A stretch of DNA of 5,156 nt from JAKQIM01 sp964633225. GTDB taxonomy: Bacteria; Chloroflexota; Anaerolineae; Anaerolineales; UBA4823. The stretch's first letter is position 1; the number at the start of each line of letters is the position of its first letter. The notes under the pieces were generated by a model. That model was given only the letters and a program-made list of their open reading frames with translations. It made no database searches and was not told where the DNA came from. A program made the position numbers and the translations under genes. The stretch covers positions 1 through 5,156 of the forward strand of contig CAZWFQ010000148.1 of assembly GCA_964633225.1 (NCBI GenBank). Reading direction: 5' to 3'. Positions 4,942-5,156 of this stretch are shown here, one piece after another.

Positions 4942-5156
4942 TTAAGCTGGAAACTCGACAGTTTCAGCAGACCCACTTATGCTCTCCAGAACGCCGTCAT
5001 CTTCGCCTGCTGAACGTTCACAATGCAGAATACTGCAATTCTTCCAAGTCTCGATTGTAGCGCCTGCAGCCTCGCCCTCGGGAGCAAACACCAAGTCAAA
5101 TTTGGTGCCAGCCATCAGCAGCGCCAAATAAGTTTTATCGGTGAAAAGGCGATCAC
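4942..5156 (-). CDS. Partial, probable tail tube (major tail) protein, C-terminal 70 residues
   Basis: The reading frame is open to the high-coordinate edge of the window, so this is the 3' end of a longer gene. A TTG at 5127-5125 inside it is not a convincing start. The visible part begins DRLFTDKTYLALLMAGTKFD and has strands around FDLVFAPEGE, TIETWKNCSILHCERSAGE and DGVLESISGSAETVEFP. The closing pattern, a strand, then G-x-L-E-S-I-S-G-S-A-E and a final short strand, resembles the C-terminus of phage tail tube subunits, in which the last strands close the inner beta-barrel. Its position directly before the tail assembly chaperone is the usual one for a tube gene. It ends in TAA at 4944-4942, 13 bases before the chaperone ATG. 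With only the C-terminus visible, the identification rests on context and could be wrong. A tail completion or terminator protein is the main alternative. Confidence 0.55.
   Translation of the reverse strand, partial: DRLFTDKTYLALLMAGTKFDLVFAPEGEAAGATIETWKNCSILHCERSAGEDDGVLESISGSAETVEFPA

Noticed and set aside
4929..4976. GTG start adding 16 residues to the chaperone
   Set aside because: It overlaps the upstream coding end by 35 bases. The ATG at 4928 sits just after the upstream TAA and begins a normal-looking N-terminus.
5125..5127. TTG start that would make the right-edge gene a complete 61-residue protein
   Set aside because: The frame is open upstream to the window edge with protein-like sequence (RLFTDKTY), so this is the end of a longer gene.

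Overview
The window is a piece of a tailed-virus or provirus tail-morphogenesis operon. All genes lie on the minus strand, so transcription runs from high to low coordinates. The order is: 3' end of a probable tail tube gene (5156-4942), tail assembly chaperone (4928-4458, with a -1 frame extension to 4345), a membrane-anchored surface protein (4279-3716), tape measure protein (3630-2455), small distal-tail-like protein (2455-2099), tail hub fused to a LamG lectin domain (2094-391), and the start of an Ig-like or carboxypeptidase-regulatory-like protein (394 to past position 1). Leaving out the membrane protein, this is the classical order of long-tailed dsDNA phages: tube, chaperone, tape measure, distal tail, hub, receptor-binding proteins.

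The host is most likely an archaeon (inference, moderate confidence). The membrane-protein gene has an AT-rich TATA-like box about 35 bases before its ATG, no Shine-Dalgarno, and so a nearly leaderless transcript. Its predicted ectodomain carries six N-X-S/T sequons, as archaeal surface glycoproteins often do. The other genes use ATG or GTG starts, and one has a clear AGGAG. No taxonomic marker gene is present, so a bacterial host is not excluded.

The most notable signal is in the chaperone gene. At 4524-4518 the minus strand reads G GGT TTT, a canonical X XXY YYZ slippery heptamer in the correct phase. A slip to the -1 frame opens a 57-codon, protein-like extension ending in TGA at 4347-4345. 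It gives a 194-residue fusion in place of the 156-residue zero-frame product and fills most of what would otherwise be an unexplained 178-base gap. This is the gpG/gpGT arrangement known from lambda-type tails.

A second feature is the membrane glycoprotein gene placed between chaperone and tape measure, normally adjacent genes. With its own promoter, a 12-base palindrome at the predicted transcription start, a T-tract downstream and an apparently lower G+C content, it looks like a moron: an independently expressed cargo gene.

After the tape measure the genes are packed with 1-base or 4-base overlaps or a 4-base gap, which suggests translational coupling of the tail-tip proteins. The lectin domain on the hub and the following beta-sandwich protein probably form the host-recognition apparatus. 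No RNA genes, CRISPR arrays, insertion sequences or plus-strand genes were found.
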